A stretch of 64,000 nt of DNA, from the NCBI RefSeq assembly GCF_036588685.1, contig NC_086374.1, positions 22,498,886 through 22,562,885 on the forward strand. Reading direction: 5' to 3'. This document shows positions 15,301 through 27,200 of this stretch, one piece after another. The stretch is from Mytilus trossulus (taxonomy: Eukaryota; Mollusca; Bivalvia; Mytilida; Mytilidae). The first letter of the stretch is position 1, and each line of letters starts with the position of its first letter. Both the position numbers and the translations under genes were made by a program. The notes below the pieces were generated by a model, which had not been told where the DNA came from, did not search any database, and saw only the letters and a program-made list of their open reading frames with translations.

Positions 15301-16373
15301 GACAAAAATACAAGTGGACGTGGCCGGGTACTTATACATCCCGACACAATGAACAGATCTGAAAGTACTCGCAGTTATCCGACTGCTAGTTCAAAGCCAC
15401 TAACAACTAATAAAAAAATCATGCATCTAAGACTATGTTCTAGTTAACGTGATTTGAATTTACCAAGACCCACAGGATTTTAATATTACCCATTTAAATA
15501 TGACTATGTTCTAGATAAATGTGATTTGAATTTACCAAGGCCCACAGGATTTAAATATTACCCATTGAAATATATAATCAATAGTTTGACACCGTCCCCA
15601 GATTTAAAGTATAATTTGTCAACCTCAGCGTCGAGAATATACCTTTTCGTAACATGTCTAATAGTGGTAATAAGAGAGAAATTAAAATTACAAAAAAATC
15701 AAGTCGATACACCATCAAAATGAGGTCAAGGACAATGGAAATGTGACAGACGGAAACTTCGTAACATAGGGCATATATACTGTACATACAAAGTATGAAG
15801 CATCCATTTCTTCAGCCTAAAATATATAGCTTTTTAGACGTGAACTAACGCCGGATCACTATCCTTATGTCGAGCTCGAGATCTCTGCGACACAAGTAGC
15901 AGGCTCGACAAAATCAGTCGAAAAGAATGGATACAACTACATCTAACAAATACAGAGTGGACATCATGTATTTGTGCATCCACACAACACAAAGACACGA
16001 AGCACAGAACTCCACGGTTGCTGACATCTAGATGAAAGCCAATAACAAATAATGAAAAAAAAACATGTACTGTATAGTCCTCGTACAAAGGGTTCATGCT
16101 CTAATTGCATTAAAAGGTTTTTTCGTCCTGATATATATTAGTATGACCCACCCCCACCCCATTATGCATAGAATTAAGAATGGAAATGGGGAATGTGTCA
16201 AAGATACAGCAACCCGACCAAAGAGAAAACAACATATGCATGTATCAAATACCAATGAATGAAATCATATTGACCAAAACCTATGAAGATGGTGGAACAG
16301 TAAACTTGTTTAAAAAAAAAAGTGAAACATTATTTCCATTGCAAACAAACAAAAGCCAGGTTAGGGGAGGGTC
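15301..16373. other. Repeat-rich intergenic segment, no gene seen
   Basis: Holds a direct duplication of about 75 bp (TGACTATGTTCTAG...CCACAGGATTT...ATTACCCATT at about 15430-15500 and 15500-15575), a single core of the 145-bp tandem family near 15718, and a family G fragment at 16175-16230. Short reading frames here lack domains. Confidence 0.55.
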
Positions 16374-16735
16374 GGGATTCCGCTAACATGTTTAATCCCG
16401 CTAACATGTTTATGATCCCGCTAACATGTTTAACCCCGCACATTATGTATGTATGTGCCTGTCCCAAGTCAGGAGCCTGTAATTCAGTGGTTATCGTTTG
16501 TTTAAGTGTTACATATTTGTTTTTCGTTCATTTTTTTTATATAAATAAGGCCGTTAGTTTTCTCGTTTGAATTGTTTTACATTGTCATTTCGGGGCCATG
16601 ATAGCTGACTATGCGGTATGGGCTTTGCGTATTGTTGATGACCGTACGGTGATCTATAGTTGTTAAATTCTGTGTCATTTTGGTGTCATGTAGAGAGTTG
16701 CCTCATTGGCAATCATACCACATCTTCTTTTTTAT
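16374..16735. repeat. Family A repeat, inverted copy with three extra CCCGCTAACATGTTTA units
   Basis: Reverse-complement counterpart of 14981-15300. At 16378-16433 the block CCCGCTAACATGTTTA (first copy TCCGCTAACATGTTTA) occurs three times at 19-20-bp spacing, where the other arm has one. It ends with GTCATGTAGAGAGTTGCCTC and ATACCACATCTTC, the usual terminus of the family. Confidence 0.8.
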
Positions 16736-17690
16736 AAATAATATCGATAATTTTTTGAGTGCCTTGAGTAATATATTTATTACGGCCCCATTATTAATGC
16801 AGGAGGCCTTAAGTTTTCATTTTATCCGTTACGTCAATATTTTATTAAACACAAAAGCTCTAATATAATGATATGTAGCATGCCACTGACGTTTTGCACA
16901 GTTGTGCTATAAATATATGTAGATATGAATATATAAACTCATTGCTTATTGAGACAACACGCACAAATAATATCGATAAAAACGGCATTTATATTCTTTT
17001 CCAATTTTAAAAGAACTAGTAGTAAGAGAGATAACGCAATCTATATCTAAAGTTTGCGACATATGGTTAAGGCAGGTGATCATAGCGACTTACAAATATA
17101 TATATATATAGTAAGTCCTGTATGGAAATGAAATAAAGGCGATTCGAATATTCGTCTATAAAACCAAAACAACCCTAAAACTTGAAGCTCTTAATCGCAG
17201 AAAATTAAGTTTGTTTCTCTTTATATCACTTTTCTATCTATAATTTTAATTGCGATATGCTAGGAGGAACATTGTCGCGCATTTACAAAAAGAGAAACAG
17301 TCAAAAAAAGTTTCTTTTTGTTTGGTATTATATATATATTGTCTTCTCATACAAATGTATCTGAGTGGTGTCAGTCACTTAGAAATGAAACGACTATATC
17401 TAATTTAAATCTTAGAAATGAATAATTATTTGATATTTGCTCTTGTTCTAAAAGAACCATTAGTTTTGAGAAAGCATAAACTAGTGCTATTACAATGTAT
17501 CTCAAATTCTCCATTTGCAGTAGCACTATAGTTATTGATTTGGAAGGGAATCTTAATTGCATCTATTTTCCTACATTGTTTATAACCTCAAATATGTGCT
17601 ATGGTTATTGAAAAAGAGACTGATTTGATAAGTCAACGGTATTCAGTTTTATAAGCTTTGTTTTGACATTTCGCTCTCTCCTTGGGTTAA
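16736..17690. other. Intergenic, no gene seen
   Basis: AT-rich, with an (AT)n microsatellite at about 17097-17112. No coding signal was found. Confidence 0.5.
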
Positions 17691-18270
17691 AGGAGTAGGT
17701 CCAGTAAGACCCCTTTTTTGCCCAAAAATATAGCAGTTTTACAAATTTGTTAAAATGTAAACGTTTAGCCATTGATTAGAAAGTAGAATGCTTCTGCTAT
17801 ATAAATATGTTTCTGACAATACAATGCACATGTATCGGATACTAGCATTATTAAGTCATGCTAAATTACTGAAATCTTCACAATTTACGCATTTTAGATA
17901 AATTTTAGATGGTTTCCGTCTTAAATGAAAGTGGCCGCATTTGTGTTCATTCTTAATATTGAAATGTAAGTTGTATTTGATGATAATACAATACATATAT
18001 ATATATAAAGGTTGAGGATGAACACGGATGCGGCCACTTTCATTTTTCACAAATCCATCTGAAAAGTGACAATTTTTTGGCATATTTAATAGATTTTTCA
18101 TATTTAAGCTTGAATCGGTATGTTTTTAATGAACAAATCAGTTAAAATCTTTCACATTAACTAATTGAATCAAATGAAATAGACACTTGAGTGTTTAAAA
18201 AGTGTCCAAATCTTTCGTCAGATGAATCTGAAATTTTAGGCCAAAATCGACCTTTACCGGACCTACTCCT
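17691..18270. mobile_element. TIR element with AGGAGTAGGTCC ends, 580 bp
   Basis: The left end AGGAGTAGGTCCAGTAAG at 17691 is mirrored by TTACCGGACCTACTCCT ending at 18270. An internal inverted pair, AAGTGGCCGCATTTGTGTTC near 17929 and its complement near 18022-18045, surrounds an (AT)n stretch. Non-coding. A terminal fragment of the same family is at 50183. No convincing target duplication was found. Confidence 0.75.
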
Positions 18271-18328
18271 GTCCTTCACCATAAGTCATGGTTCATTGAC
18301 ATTATACGTTTTGTATAGTTTACGTGTA

Positions 18329-18690
18329 TGACTGTAATGTTGTTTTTCTGTCTATGAAGAAATAACATAAAAAATTTGGTGCGCGTAGCGGGTTATTTAA
18401 CACTGTGCACCACGTTTTTTATGTTATTTCGAATACCGGACAGAAAAAATATTACAGTCATTTCTTATAATTTAATTCTAAATTCCATTTTAAACCGTAG
18501 AAAACCATGAAAAAACGTTGATGACGTCACGGTCACATGACTAAATTATGTCTATGGGCTGATAACAAAATTTTAATTCTAAATTCCATTTTAAACCGTA
18601 GAAAACCATGAAAAAACGTTGATGACGTCACGGTCACATGACTAAATTATGTCTATGGGCTGATAACAAAATAACGTCACCCAATCAGAA
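18329..18690. mobile_element. Foldback element E with internal 101-bp duplication
   Basis: A hairpin spans 18329-18460. TGACTGTAAT, CTGTCTATGAAGAAATAACA and ATAAAAAATTTGGTGC on the left are mirrored on the right around GCGTAGCGGG. A tail follows in which a 101-bp unit (TAATTCTAAATTCCATTTTA ... GGGCTGATAACAAAA) is repeated almost exactly, from about 18473 and 18574. A second copy of the element with one tail unit lies at 54796-55065. Confidence 0.8.
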
Positions 18691-18699
18691 TCCGCGTGG

Positions 18700-19030
18700 T
18701 AATAGACATTGTGACTTTATTTCCACTACAATACTATTTCTATAAACTTATAGCAGAGACACATTAATTTACCTTACTTTATAGCTGACTAAAACATTTA
18801 TCCACTATCTACTGAAAATTTTCAAGATTTTTTTATATCCCGAGTAATTGAATCTGTAATACGCTTTTAAACTTTTCGCTGCTCTCAGCAAACTTCAGAT
18901 GCTAAATATTACATTACCCTTCTAGATTCCGAACTGTTAAGACTCAAATAAAAAAAAAACAACAATCCCATTGTAAAATTTATAGCAAAAATCATTCTTC
19001 ATGATGTTGCACCATAATTTCTCAAATGTT
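18700..19030. other. Intergenic, no gene seen
   Basis: AT-rich segment before the pseudogene. No counterpart of the third-last exon of the downstream vWA gene was found here. Confidence 0.4.
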
Positions 19031-19779
19031 TTTAAGAAGGTTTTAAGAAACTGTTCTATGGGAGCGAAAGGAAATGATATTTTGCTGTTTTTAATGTTAT
19101 TTACTGGTAGATAAATAAGGCAGCAACAGATTTCCAGAATTACTTAAGTATTAGAATTCGGGATTCTATCAGTCACAACAGTTTGCTAAACAATTCAAGC
19201 TGGTTTGAGTATCATTCAAGAAAGTCTGCATAAATGTTGTACAAGTAAGACGAAAACGTAAAATCGCAACAATTTCTGACACAAAAGTGCTAGTGGTTTG
19301 TAAAAGTCGTCATTTTTTACGAACACAAACACACACACACACCATTTAAAAATACTAAAATCATTGACAGTTCTTGTCCATTCGTTTTTAATGCGTTTTG
19401 TTATTTGATTTTTCCATGTGATTATGATTTTCCGCTAAGTTCAGTATTTTTGTGATTTTAGTTTTTACGTCATAGCATTTAAATAAATATAAAATTTAAA
19501 AGGAGAGCAGAAATGAAAAGTTCTGAATTAAATATATGTGAGGATCTCATATACACGTTTAAATAATTACCAACAATTTTAAATAGGCCACGAAAAGTGC
19601 TACTTTTTGTCGCTTTCTCTGATTCTATTGCCTAAAAAATTACATAAGGAACTGAAATACACACATAAATGATTAAATTGAAAACAAGATATAAAAAGTG
19701 GTTTATTAATTGACATTTTTACCTATTATATCTGTTTAATTTGTTCACACACCGTTGTAAATATAATAGAATTTGAGGC

Positions 19780-20000
19780 GACTGGCATACAAGTGAGAAG
19801 TTTAGCTAGCTATAAACTAGGTTTAACACACCATTTCCTACATTAGAAAATGCATGTAATAAGTCAGGAATGTGGCAATTGTTATCCTTTCTTTTTATGT
19901 GTTTAAAAGCATGTGACTTTTCTATTTAATTAGGAACTTTACGTTTTGAATTTTCCTCGGTGTTCAGTATTTATGTAGTTTTACTTTTTTTTTTTGCGTG
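19780..20000. repeat. Dispersed repeat family C copy
   Basis: Shares GTTTAGCTAGCTATAAA, AGTCAGGAATGTGGCAATTG and TTTTCCTCGGTGTTCAGTAT with copies at 21220-21350, 26505-26715 and 26826-27030. Lies within the pseudogene intron. Confidence 0.75.
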
Positions 20001-20298
20001 TTCACATACTTTTTCTTCATAAAAATTATGAAACTCTAGGGTTTTTACAATGTGACTTCTTCATCTTATTGCCGTCGTAACTGATTATAAATTTTCATAC
20101 ATATCATTTTCTCTTTTCTAATTTATGCAATGAAGTAAGAAATCACATGATCAAAATGATGGATACACGAAAAGAATCAACTACAGGTCACACCAGTATA
20201 GCATAACTGCTTATAACAAAGAAGGCTGCCATTAATCTGGATGCTCTTTTGGATAGACATTGTTTTGTAATAAACATGATGTTTGTTCAATCTACTAT

Positions 20299-20470
20299 TT
20301 ATCTGTGGATTCATTAACTTTAGAGGGTATCAAGTCATGGGTTGATGAAAACATTTTCGTGAATATTTGATTTCGTGGTTTTGCAAGTATCTGCACACAA
20401 AGCCATAGAATTTTTTTAATTCGTTGAACATTTTAATTCGTAGTTTTCTTGTACCAACGAAACCACTGTT
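20299..20470. mobile_element. MITE family D, inserted in the pseudogene
   Basis: Starts TCTGTGGATTCATTAACTTT and ends ACCAACGAAACCACTGTTC, with imperfect inverted ends and repeated TTTCGTGG/CACGAAAT motifs. Related copies are at 21399-21619 and 33355-33575. Pseudogene homology is continuous on either side. Confidence 0.7.
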
Positions 20471-20635
20471 CAAACATAAAAATGAGGTAATAGTAAAACA
20501 TTAACCTAGTTAATATAAGACAGCTAATATTCAGCACTATAAATACACACGATGCATTGCAATATGTTTTGGAAAAGGGTTTAATGTAACTATAGGACAT
20601 TCATAGCTTCTAGGAAGTGAATCCTTTTAGGCGTA

Positions 20636-20836
20636 AAAGAAGAGGGACGAAAGATACCAAAGGGACAGTCAAACTCGTAAATCTAAAACAAACTGACAAC
20701 GCCATGGCTAAAAATGAAAAAGACAAACAGAAAAACAATAGTACACATGACACAACATAGAAAACTAAAGAATAAACAACACGAACCCCACCAAAAACTA
20801 GGGGTGATCTCAGGTGCTCCGGAAGGGTAAGTAAAC
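20636..20836. repeat. Family H repeat, inserted in the pseudogene
   Basis: Contains AGAGGGACGAAAGATACCAA, GGGACAGTCAAACTCG and AACACGAACCCCACCAAAAA. Longer copies occur at 29195-29610 and 39893-40530. Pseudoexon sequence stops just before it and resumes with GTAAGTAAACGGACATTGG after it. Confidence 0.8.
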
Positions 20837-21219
20837 GGACATTGGTTAGATATTTATACTATAAAAATGAGCGTATTAAAATACATAACTTAATTGAACA
20901 TTGAAGTTTTATGATTATTTCCATGAAAGGATTTTCATTTTAACAGTTGTTTTGAAAATCTAGAATATCCAAACAATCTCCTTGACATCTTTGATGACGA
21001 CTTTATATTTTTACACGTATTCGCATTTTTAACAGTTGAAATTGATGCACTTTTTATCACATGGTTCATGCGATATATATTTCCAAATTATTCGGTATTC
21101 AAAAGCCTGTAGCTGCTGAGCAGAAAGTTGATTTACCAGGGTTATGTCAGAGAAAGTCTCGACATGTTTGTTGATAAATATACCTAATCAACATCACAAA
21201 TAATACATGATATTTTTGA

Positions 21220-21350
21220 AGTACAGATTCTAGCTAGATTTAAATCAGCATGAGGGAATGCCCATACCAACTGGCAAGTCAGGAATATGACAGCTGTCCA
21301 TTCGTTTGATGTGTTTGAGCTTTTTCATTTGGGAATTTGATGAAGGATTT
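21220..21350. repeat. Family C fragment
   Basis: Contains CTAGCTAGATTTAAATCAGC, GGCAAGTCAGGAATATGACA and CATTCGTTTGATGTGTTTG. Decayed, non-coding. Confidence 0.65.
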
Positions 21351-21398
21351 TCAGTGTGAAATTTTTGGAGTTCTGTATTCTTACTATTTTACTCACTG

Positions 21399-21619
21399 TG
21401 GGTTCATTTATTTTCGTGGGAACCAATTTTCGTGGATTAAGGAAAACTTGCATGTTCGTAGTTATTTAAGTAAACTCACAATTTTTTGGTTTTACCGAGG
21501 TCTGAATACAAGCCTATGGAACATCTGTATTTCGCTGGAAATTTAATTTCGTGTTTTACCTGCACTCACGAAATCAACAAAAAATGGTATCCAACGAATA
21601 CTAATGAATCCACAGTGTA
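21399..21619. mobile_element. MITE family D, full copy, about 220 bp
   Basis: Left end CACTGTGGGTTCATTTATTT, right end AATGAATCCACAGTG, inverted to each other. The interior carries CCAATTTTCGTGGATT and its approximate complement near TTTCGTGTTTTACC. Overlaps a 69-codon reading frame that is not a gene. Confidence 0.8.
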
Positions 21620-22619
21620 TGTAAACTATTTCATTTAATTGGCGTCAGTCGTCGATTTTTTTCCCAACCCAGTTTTAGACCGCAGTGCAAAAATAAACCC
21701 CAACTAAGCATCAGAATCATTCTGATATCTTGAAACTTATTTTTTATAATACTAAATTAATGAATTTTCCGATTTCTGTAGGAAAAAGTATGAAACAAAT
21801 GATTCATGCTGCTCTAATATGGCAAATGTTTGATGTAAATTGCTCCGGTAGAATATGATTGTATTCCGCGACTCCAGCTTTATACACACACTAGATATTG
21901 ATTGTAAAATTGACATATACATAAAGTGATATTTAATAAAGGTAAATGCTTATGCCTCTCAATCATTGCTTTACAAAATACTACTATTTTCGCTTTTTTT
22001 GATTTGGCACGGCGTTGTTAGTTGTTCTTTCATTTATTAGTTTTAAATTTCTCCTTGGTATCTTCCACTAATTGCTATGCACCTGACAGGAGATGATAAC
22101 TCAAATTTGTAATTTAGGATCAGGAAAATACAATACAAGGACTACTGATATATAGTTTAATATATGTTTATTGTTTAACGCTAAGATGTAAATAATCCTA
22201 GCATTTTCCTAACGAAAAAAAAATAAAATAATTAATAAGTTAAAATAAGTCGGGTGGATTGGGATGGAGAGCAAAAAAATTGGACTATCGAAATATGAGG
22301 AAATTTGGATAAGAGATGTTAACCGTACAGAGTATATAAATAATCAGACACGACGCGTATGAATGAATAAATAACTTAACCTAAATTGGAATTAACACAT
22401 TCTGCAGTGACATTACTGTCGGATGGATGTAATCATATTTCTAAACCTAAGCCAAACCTGCAAGTTCAAGGACTGAGAAAGACTGCACAATTAAACTATT
22501 ATACCCTTTTACCTTGTAACAGAATAAATATTGGTTGTTTGATTGTGAACAATACCAGTTTAAAAGAATATTCAAATATGGCAGCAAATCTCGATGAAAT
22601 GTAATAGTTATCAAAGGTA
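21620..22619. other. Intergenic, no gene seen
   Basis: AT-rich sequence with no coding signal. A short stretch at 22385-22600 resembles one at 41140-41260 (ATTACTGTCGGATGG and GACTGAGAAAGACTGCACAA against GACTTGAAGAACTTGATAAA...CTGCACAA). Both are probably copies of one dispersed repeat. Confidence 0.45.
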
Positions 22620-23160
22620 CCGGGATTATAATTTAGTACACCAGACGCGCGTTTCATCTATATACGACTCATGACAGTGACGCTCATATCAAAATATTTA
22701 TAAAGCCAAACAGATACAAAGTTAATAAAATCAACGGTACCAATTTTGTTGCACCAGATGCGCATTTCGACAATACATGTCTCTTTAGTGATGCTCGTGG
22801 CCAAAATATTTGAAATCCAAAGTATATATAAAAGATGAAGAGCTATAATCCAAAAGGTCCAAAAAGTATAGCCAAATTCGTGAAAGGAATCAGAGCTTTG
22901 CATGAGGGAGATACATTCCTTAATTTATAATAAATTTCTAATATTTTGTAACAGCAAATTTTAAAGAGCATTGATGATCCTAAATTCCAAAAAGTTGTGT
23001 CAAATACGGCTAAGGTAATCTATGCCTGGAATAAGAAAATCCTTAGTTTTTTGAAAATTTCAAATTTTTGTAAACAGGAAATTTATAAAATGACTAAATT
23101 ATTGATATTCATGTCAACACCGAAGTGTTGACTATAACACATCCAATTTTGAGCCTTTTC
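22620..23160. repeat. Dispersed repeat family B copy
   Basis: Contains CACCAGACGCGCGTTTCATC, CACCAGATGCGCATTTCGAC and GATGAAGAGCTATAATCCAA, ending with a GAAGTGTTGACTA block. It seems to combine two related units in series. Similar copies are at 34300-35010 and 47965-48340. Confidence 0.75.
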
Positions 23161-24295
23161 TCTTTTTTAACAAGCACGATTCGTCATGGTTTATTTATAA
23201 ATCTTTTAAAATAGTAGTTGTCTCATTACACATTAATTGTATCTAAAAATCACACAAAAAATTCACAAAGTAAAGATATTAAAACTCCCCGTTATTTTAG
23301 ATTTCACATATTACTTTCAAGGTTACTTGAACAAATAGGATTGTATGGTGGTACGTTTGATTTATTTTAAATCTTAGCTATTTAGCATTATTCAAGTATC
23401 ATAGGCACCATCACACTAAAAAAATGCTCAATTAATGCGATAAAAAACACATTGGTCTGTTGTTAGAAATACGCAAAGTTAATAACGTTAGAACAGGACT
23501 TTCCTTATGAAGTGTAAAAGAAGTAATTGCAGTACACACTTATCCGTGTTATCCAACCAGATGTCGCAACAATAAGCTTGTTTCCATATCATTTGAGTAT
23601 CGGCTTGTTGAGTATCATCATAATGTGTAATCAACTAAAAAACTTAACATTGTCATTAAAAATGTAGCATTAAAACATTGACAATCTCGATGCTCTAGAT
23701 ATCTAGGTACGTCTTATGTTCTTTCATTAAAAAGATAGAAAGCTGATATATGGATATTCGTCTATAAAACACAAAACAAACACAGAATATCATATCTGGT
23801 GGTGAACAACAACACACAAGCTCGTGGTCATACAATTCTACCATATGCCCAGCTTGAATTCGCAACACCTTTTGTTGTTTCCCCTTTTATCACTGTTCAA
23901 ATAAAAAAAGCTCTAATTTAATTGCTAAAATGAGAAGAGGCATGATGTAATGCTTACAATGAAAGAAGAAGAAAAGAAAAAACAAATTCAAAGTTACATT
24001 TTTGTATCGTTTTTATTATTTGATAGAAACCCAACTATATTTTTTTAAATTATTTTTTTAGAGTTATAGGAAAGAAATATGAATAGAAAAAACATGTATA
24101 TTGAACAATTTAAAAAACCTTAAGTAGCAAAATCTTTAATCGAATAGGTTTTGTATGTAATTTCAAAGACACTCGTGTTTTTAAATATTAATCATTACAA
24201 AAAAAATGTTTAAATGGGTTTCTATTGATCAACACTTATGCATTTGATATACACATATACACACGTATGTATATCAAAAAGTGTTGTGGCAGAAA
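23161..24295. other. Upstream region of the vWA gene, no gene seen
   Basis: AT-rich, with no identifiable promoter motif. A small inverted repeat around 24232-24295 (ATCAACACTTATGCATTTGA and ATGTATATCAAAAAGTGTTG) sits immediately before the start codon. Confidence 0.45.
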
Positions 24296-27200
24296 ATGAA
24301 AGTCATTTTGCATTTGCTATTCCTTTCCTTTATTACAATAGTCTACGGTAAGTGTTGATAAATAGAGGACGATGTTTTGTACGGACAATTATATACGATG
24401 ATACCGCTTTTGGACTGATTCGGTTGTGTCTATTCTGTGTTAAACTTTAATAGCATTATGTATTCGGGTTCAGTTTTCTGTAATTAGTTAATACTTCAGT
24501 TTCCTTATGTATATCTCTTTCATATTCATTTGTTAAAATTTACTGTTTGCAATAGCATGAATTGTTCTATATAATAAGAATGTTCTTATCCCGGGCATAA
24601 AAACGAATTTGGCGAAACCTTTTCAACTTTTGATCTTCAGTGCTGTACAACTTTGTACTTTTTTCACTTTCGATCTTTTATACCTGGGCGTCACTGTTGA
24701 TTTTTGTGTGGACAAGGCGCGTTTTTGGCGTATTGAATTTTAAACCTGATGCTTTTTGTTATCTATTAATCATGTTTTTCTTTGTCTAATATGTTCTCCT
24801 ATTTATTTGTATTGTTGTCATCTCAATGTTATATTTAACTTTGCCATTAAAGTGCGAGGTTTGGCATGCCACAAAACCAGGTTCAACCCACCACTTTTAT
24901 TCCCCTTTAAAAGTGTTCTGTACCAAGTCAGGAAGATGGCCATTGTTATATTATTGTTCGTTTATGTGTGTGTTGCATATTAACGTTGAGTCGTTTGTGT
25001 TTTCTCTTATTTTTGAGATATTGAGATAAGACGTGGCACGGTACTTGTCTATCCCAAATTCATGTATTTGGTTTTCATGTTATATTTGTTATTCTCGTGG
25101 TATTTTGTCTGATGCTTGGTCCGTTTCTGTGTGTGTTGCATTTCGGTGTTATGTCGTTGTTCTCCTCTTTTATTCAATGCGTTTCCCTCGGTTTTAGTTT
25201 GATACCCCGATTTTGTTTTTTGTCCATGGATTTATGAGTTTTGAACAGCGGTATACTACTGTTGCCTTTATTTGTGTGTGTAAATAAACTCATTCATTAT
25301 ACAGTTCAGGATAAAGTGGTCCATGTTATTGTTAAGGAATGGTTCTGTTTAGAATTTTGTTTCAATTACTGGAAGATGGAGGGTTTTGTGAAAGGTCTGT
25401 ATGCATGTTTATTGTCGAACAAAGTAAGATAACAAAAATATCGAACTCCAAGGTAAATTCAAAACGAGAAGTCCCTTATTAAATGACAAAACCAACAGCT
25501 CAAACACACCAAACGAATGGAAAGCAACTGTCATATGACTTGAACAACAGGCATTTCTTTGTGTAGAAAATGGTGGATTTAACCTGATTTTACAGCTAGC
25601 TACACTTCTCAATGGTATGACGTACAATTACTGTAGCATAATGTTCAAGTATATTGACAAGACTTTGTGAGCAGAACAAACATGTCAAAAATTGGGGTAC
25701 ACCAGTCAACATTGTGTTACAATCTTAATCACTATAAACACTTAGGGAAAGGGAAAAAGCTACATAGACACTTTATAGGCAAGCACGTAAGCAAGACTAC
25801 ATTCCTTTTTATTTCTATTATTTTCTTTACTGTGAATCGGCTTCAAGTTTATATTTATATTCTTTGCAAAAATAGATGGTAGCAATTATTAAAAAAGCAA
25901 AGGAAAGGAAATAGCAACACAAAAACACACTTGTATATTAGGCAATATATTCATAGCATTACAGTTTACAAAAGTCACTTATACTTAAAATTTAAGAATT
26001 TAAAACAAAGGAGTGAAGGACCAGATTTGTCGTTTGTATAATATTATCCAACTCAAGTCACTTAGATAAAATTGAGAATAGAAATGTGGAACATGTCAAA
26101 GAGACAACATCCCGACCAAAGAGCAGACAACAGCCGAAGGCCACCAATGGGTGTTCATCGCAGCTAGAAAAACTCGAACCCGGAGGTGGTCCTCAAGCTG
26201 ACACCCCAAACTAAAATGTGTACTAATTCAGTGAAAATGGACGTCACACTAAACACCAAAACATATAAATGAACAAAATTTAAAAAGAAAAACCAATAAC
26301 CCAACCTAATAAAGCCAGAGACTCCAGAAAATGCGGCTGGGTAAAACATGTTTTGTGAGATCTCAACCCTCCCCATTACCTCTAGCCAGGATACTACATG
26401 TATTAAATAATTGGATAATGGTCAACTTGCAGAGTCATAAAATGTTGTATGTAAAGTCGACAGGTAGTGCAAATAATGTATTTTCCATTAGAATTAGTAG
26501 TAAGATACTTCAACAACACGACTGTCATACAAATGAAGGTTTAGCTAGCTATAAAGCAAGGTTTAATCCATCATTTTCAACATAAGGTAATGTCTGTACA
26601 TGTCAAGAATATGACAGCTGTTTATCATTTATGTTTGTTGGCTTCCATTTGATCATTTTAATTTTGAACTTTATAAGGGGTCGGTGTATTTGTTATTTTA
26701 CCTTATACTTGAATGTCCATCTAACAATAAAACCGCACCAAACAAACAATTTCTTTTGAAAATGACATCTAAAATGATGGATAGAGTAGGATATAAGTGT
26801 TTCGCTATTATTAATACTGTAATATACTTAAACAGCACGACTGTCATACAAATGAAGGTTTAGCTAGCTATAAAGCAAGGTTTAATCCATCATTTTCAAC
26901 TTAAGGTAATGTCTGTACAAGTCAAGAATATGACAGTTGTTTATCATTTATGTGTGTTGGCTTCCATTTGACCATTTTAATTTAAAACTTTATAAGGGGT
27001 CGGTGTATTTGTTATTTCACCTTAAACCTGTCATAGACAAAAGACCTGGAATGTATGTTTTTCCTCGTTTTTAAGCCACAGAACAGCGGAAGACAATATC
27101 AAAACCTAGTTTTGAAAGTCAATGGTATGACGTAGCCGCCCAAGTGAATCGTATTCAATCTATACAGCATAATCTACAAGACTACCCCGTAAAGGTTGAT

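Larger units (their letters stand above)
19040..21062 (+). pseudogene. Decayed copy of the last two exons of the vWA-domain gene
   Basis: The segment 19040-19244 parallels the functional exon 37530-37815. It begins VLRNCSMGAKGND as in the gene, then has an in-frame stop and a deletion, and keeps the ACAA/GTAAGA exon end. The segment from about 20130 to 21062 parallels exon 39090-39687, sharing ATGATGGATACACGAAAA, GCATTGCAATATGTTTT and CAAACAATCTC-type blocks, with frame disruptions. This copy is interrupted by a MITE (20299-20470) and by a family H repeat (about 20636-20836). Homologous sequence resumes after each insertion. The intron between the two exons is also partly similar (for example the CTTATTGCCGTCGTAACTGA block), so the copy arose by DNA duplication and not retroposition. 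It lies upstream of the functional gene in the same orientation. Confidence 0.85.
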
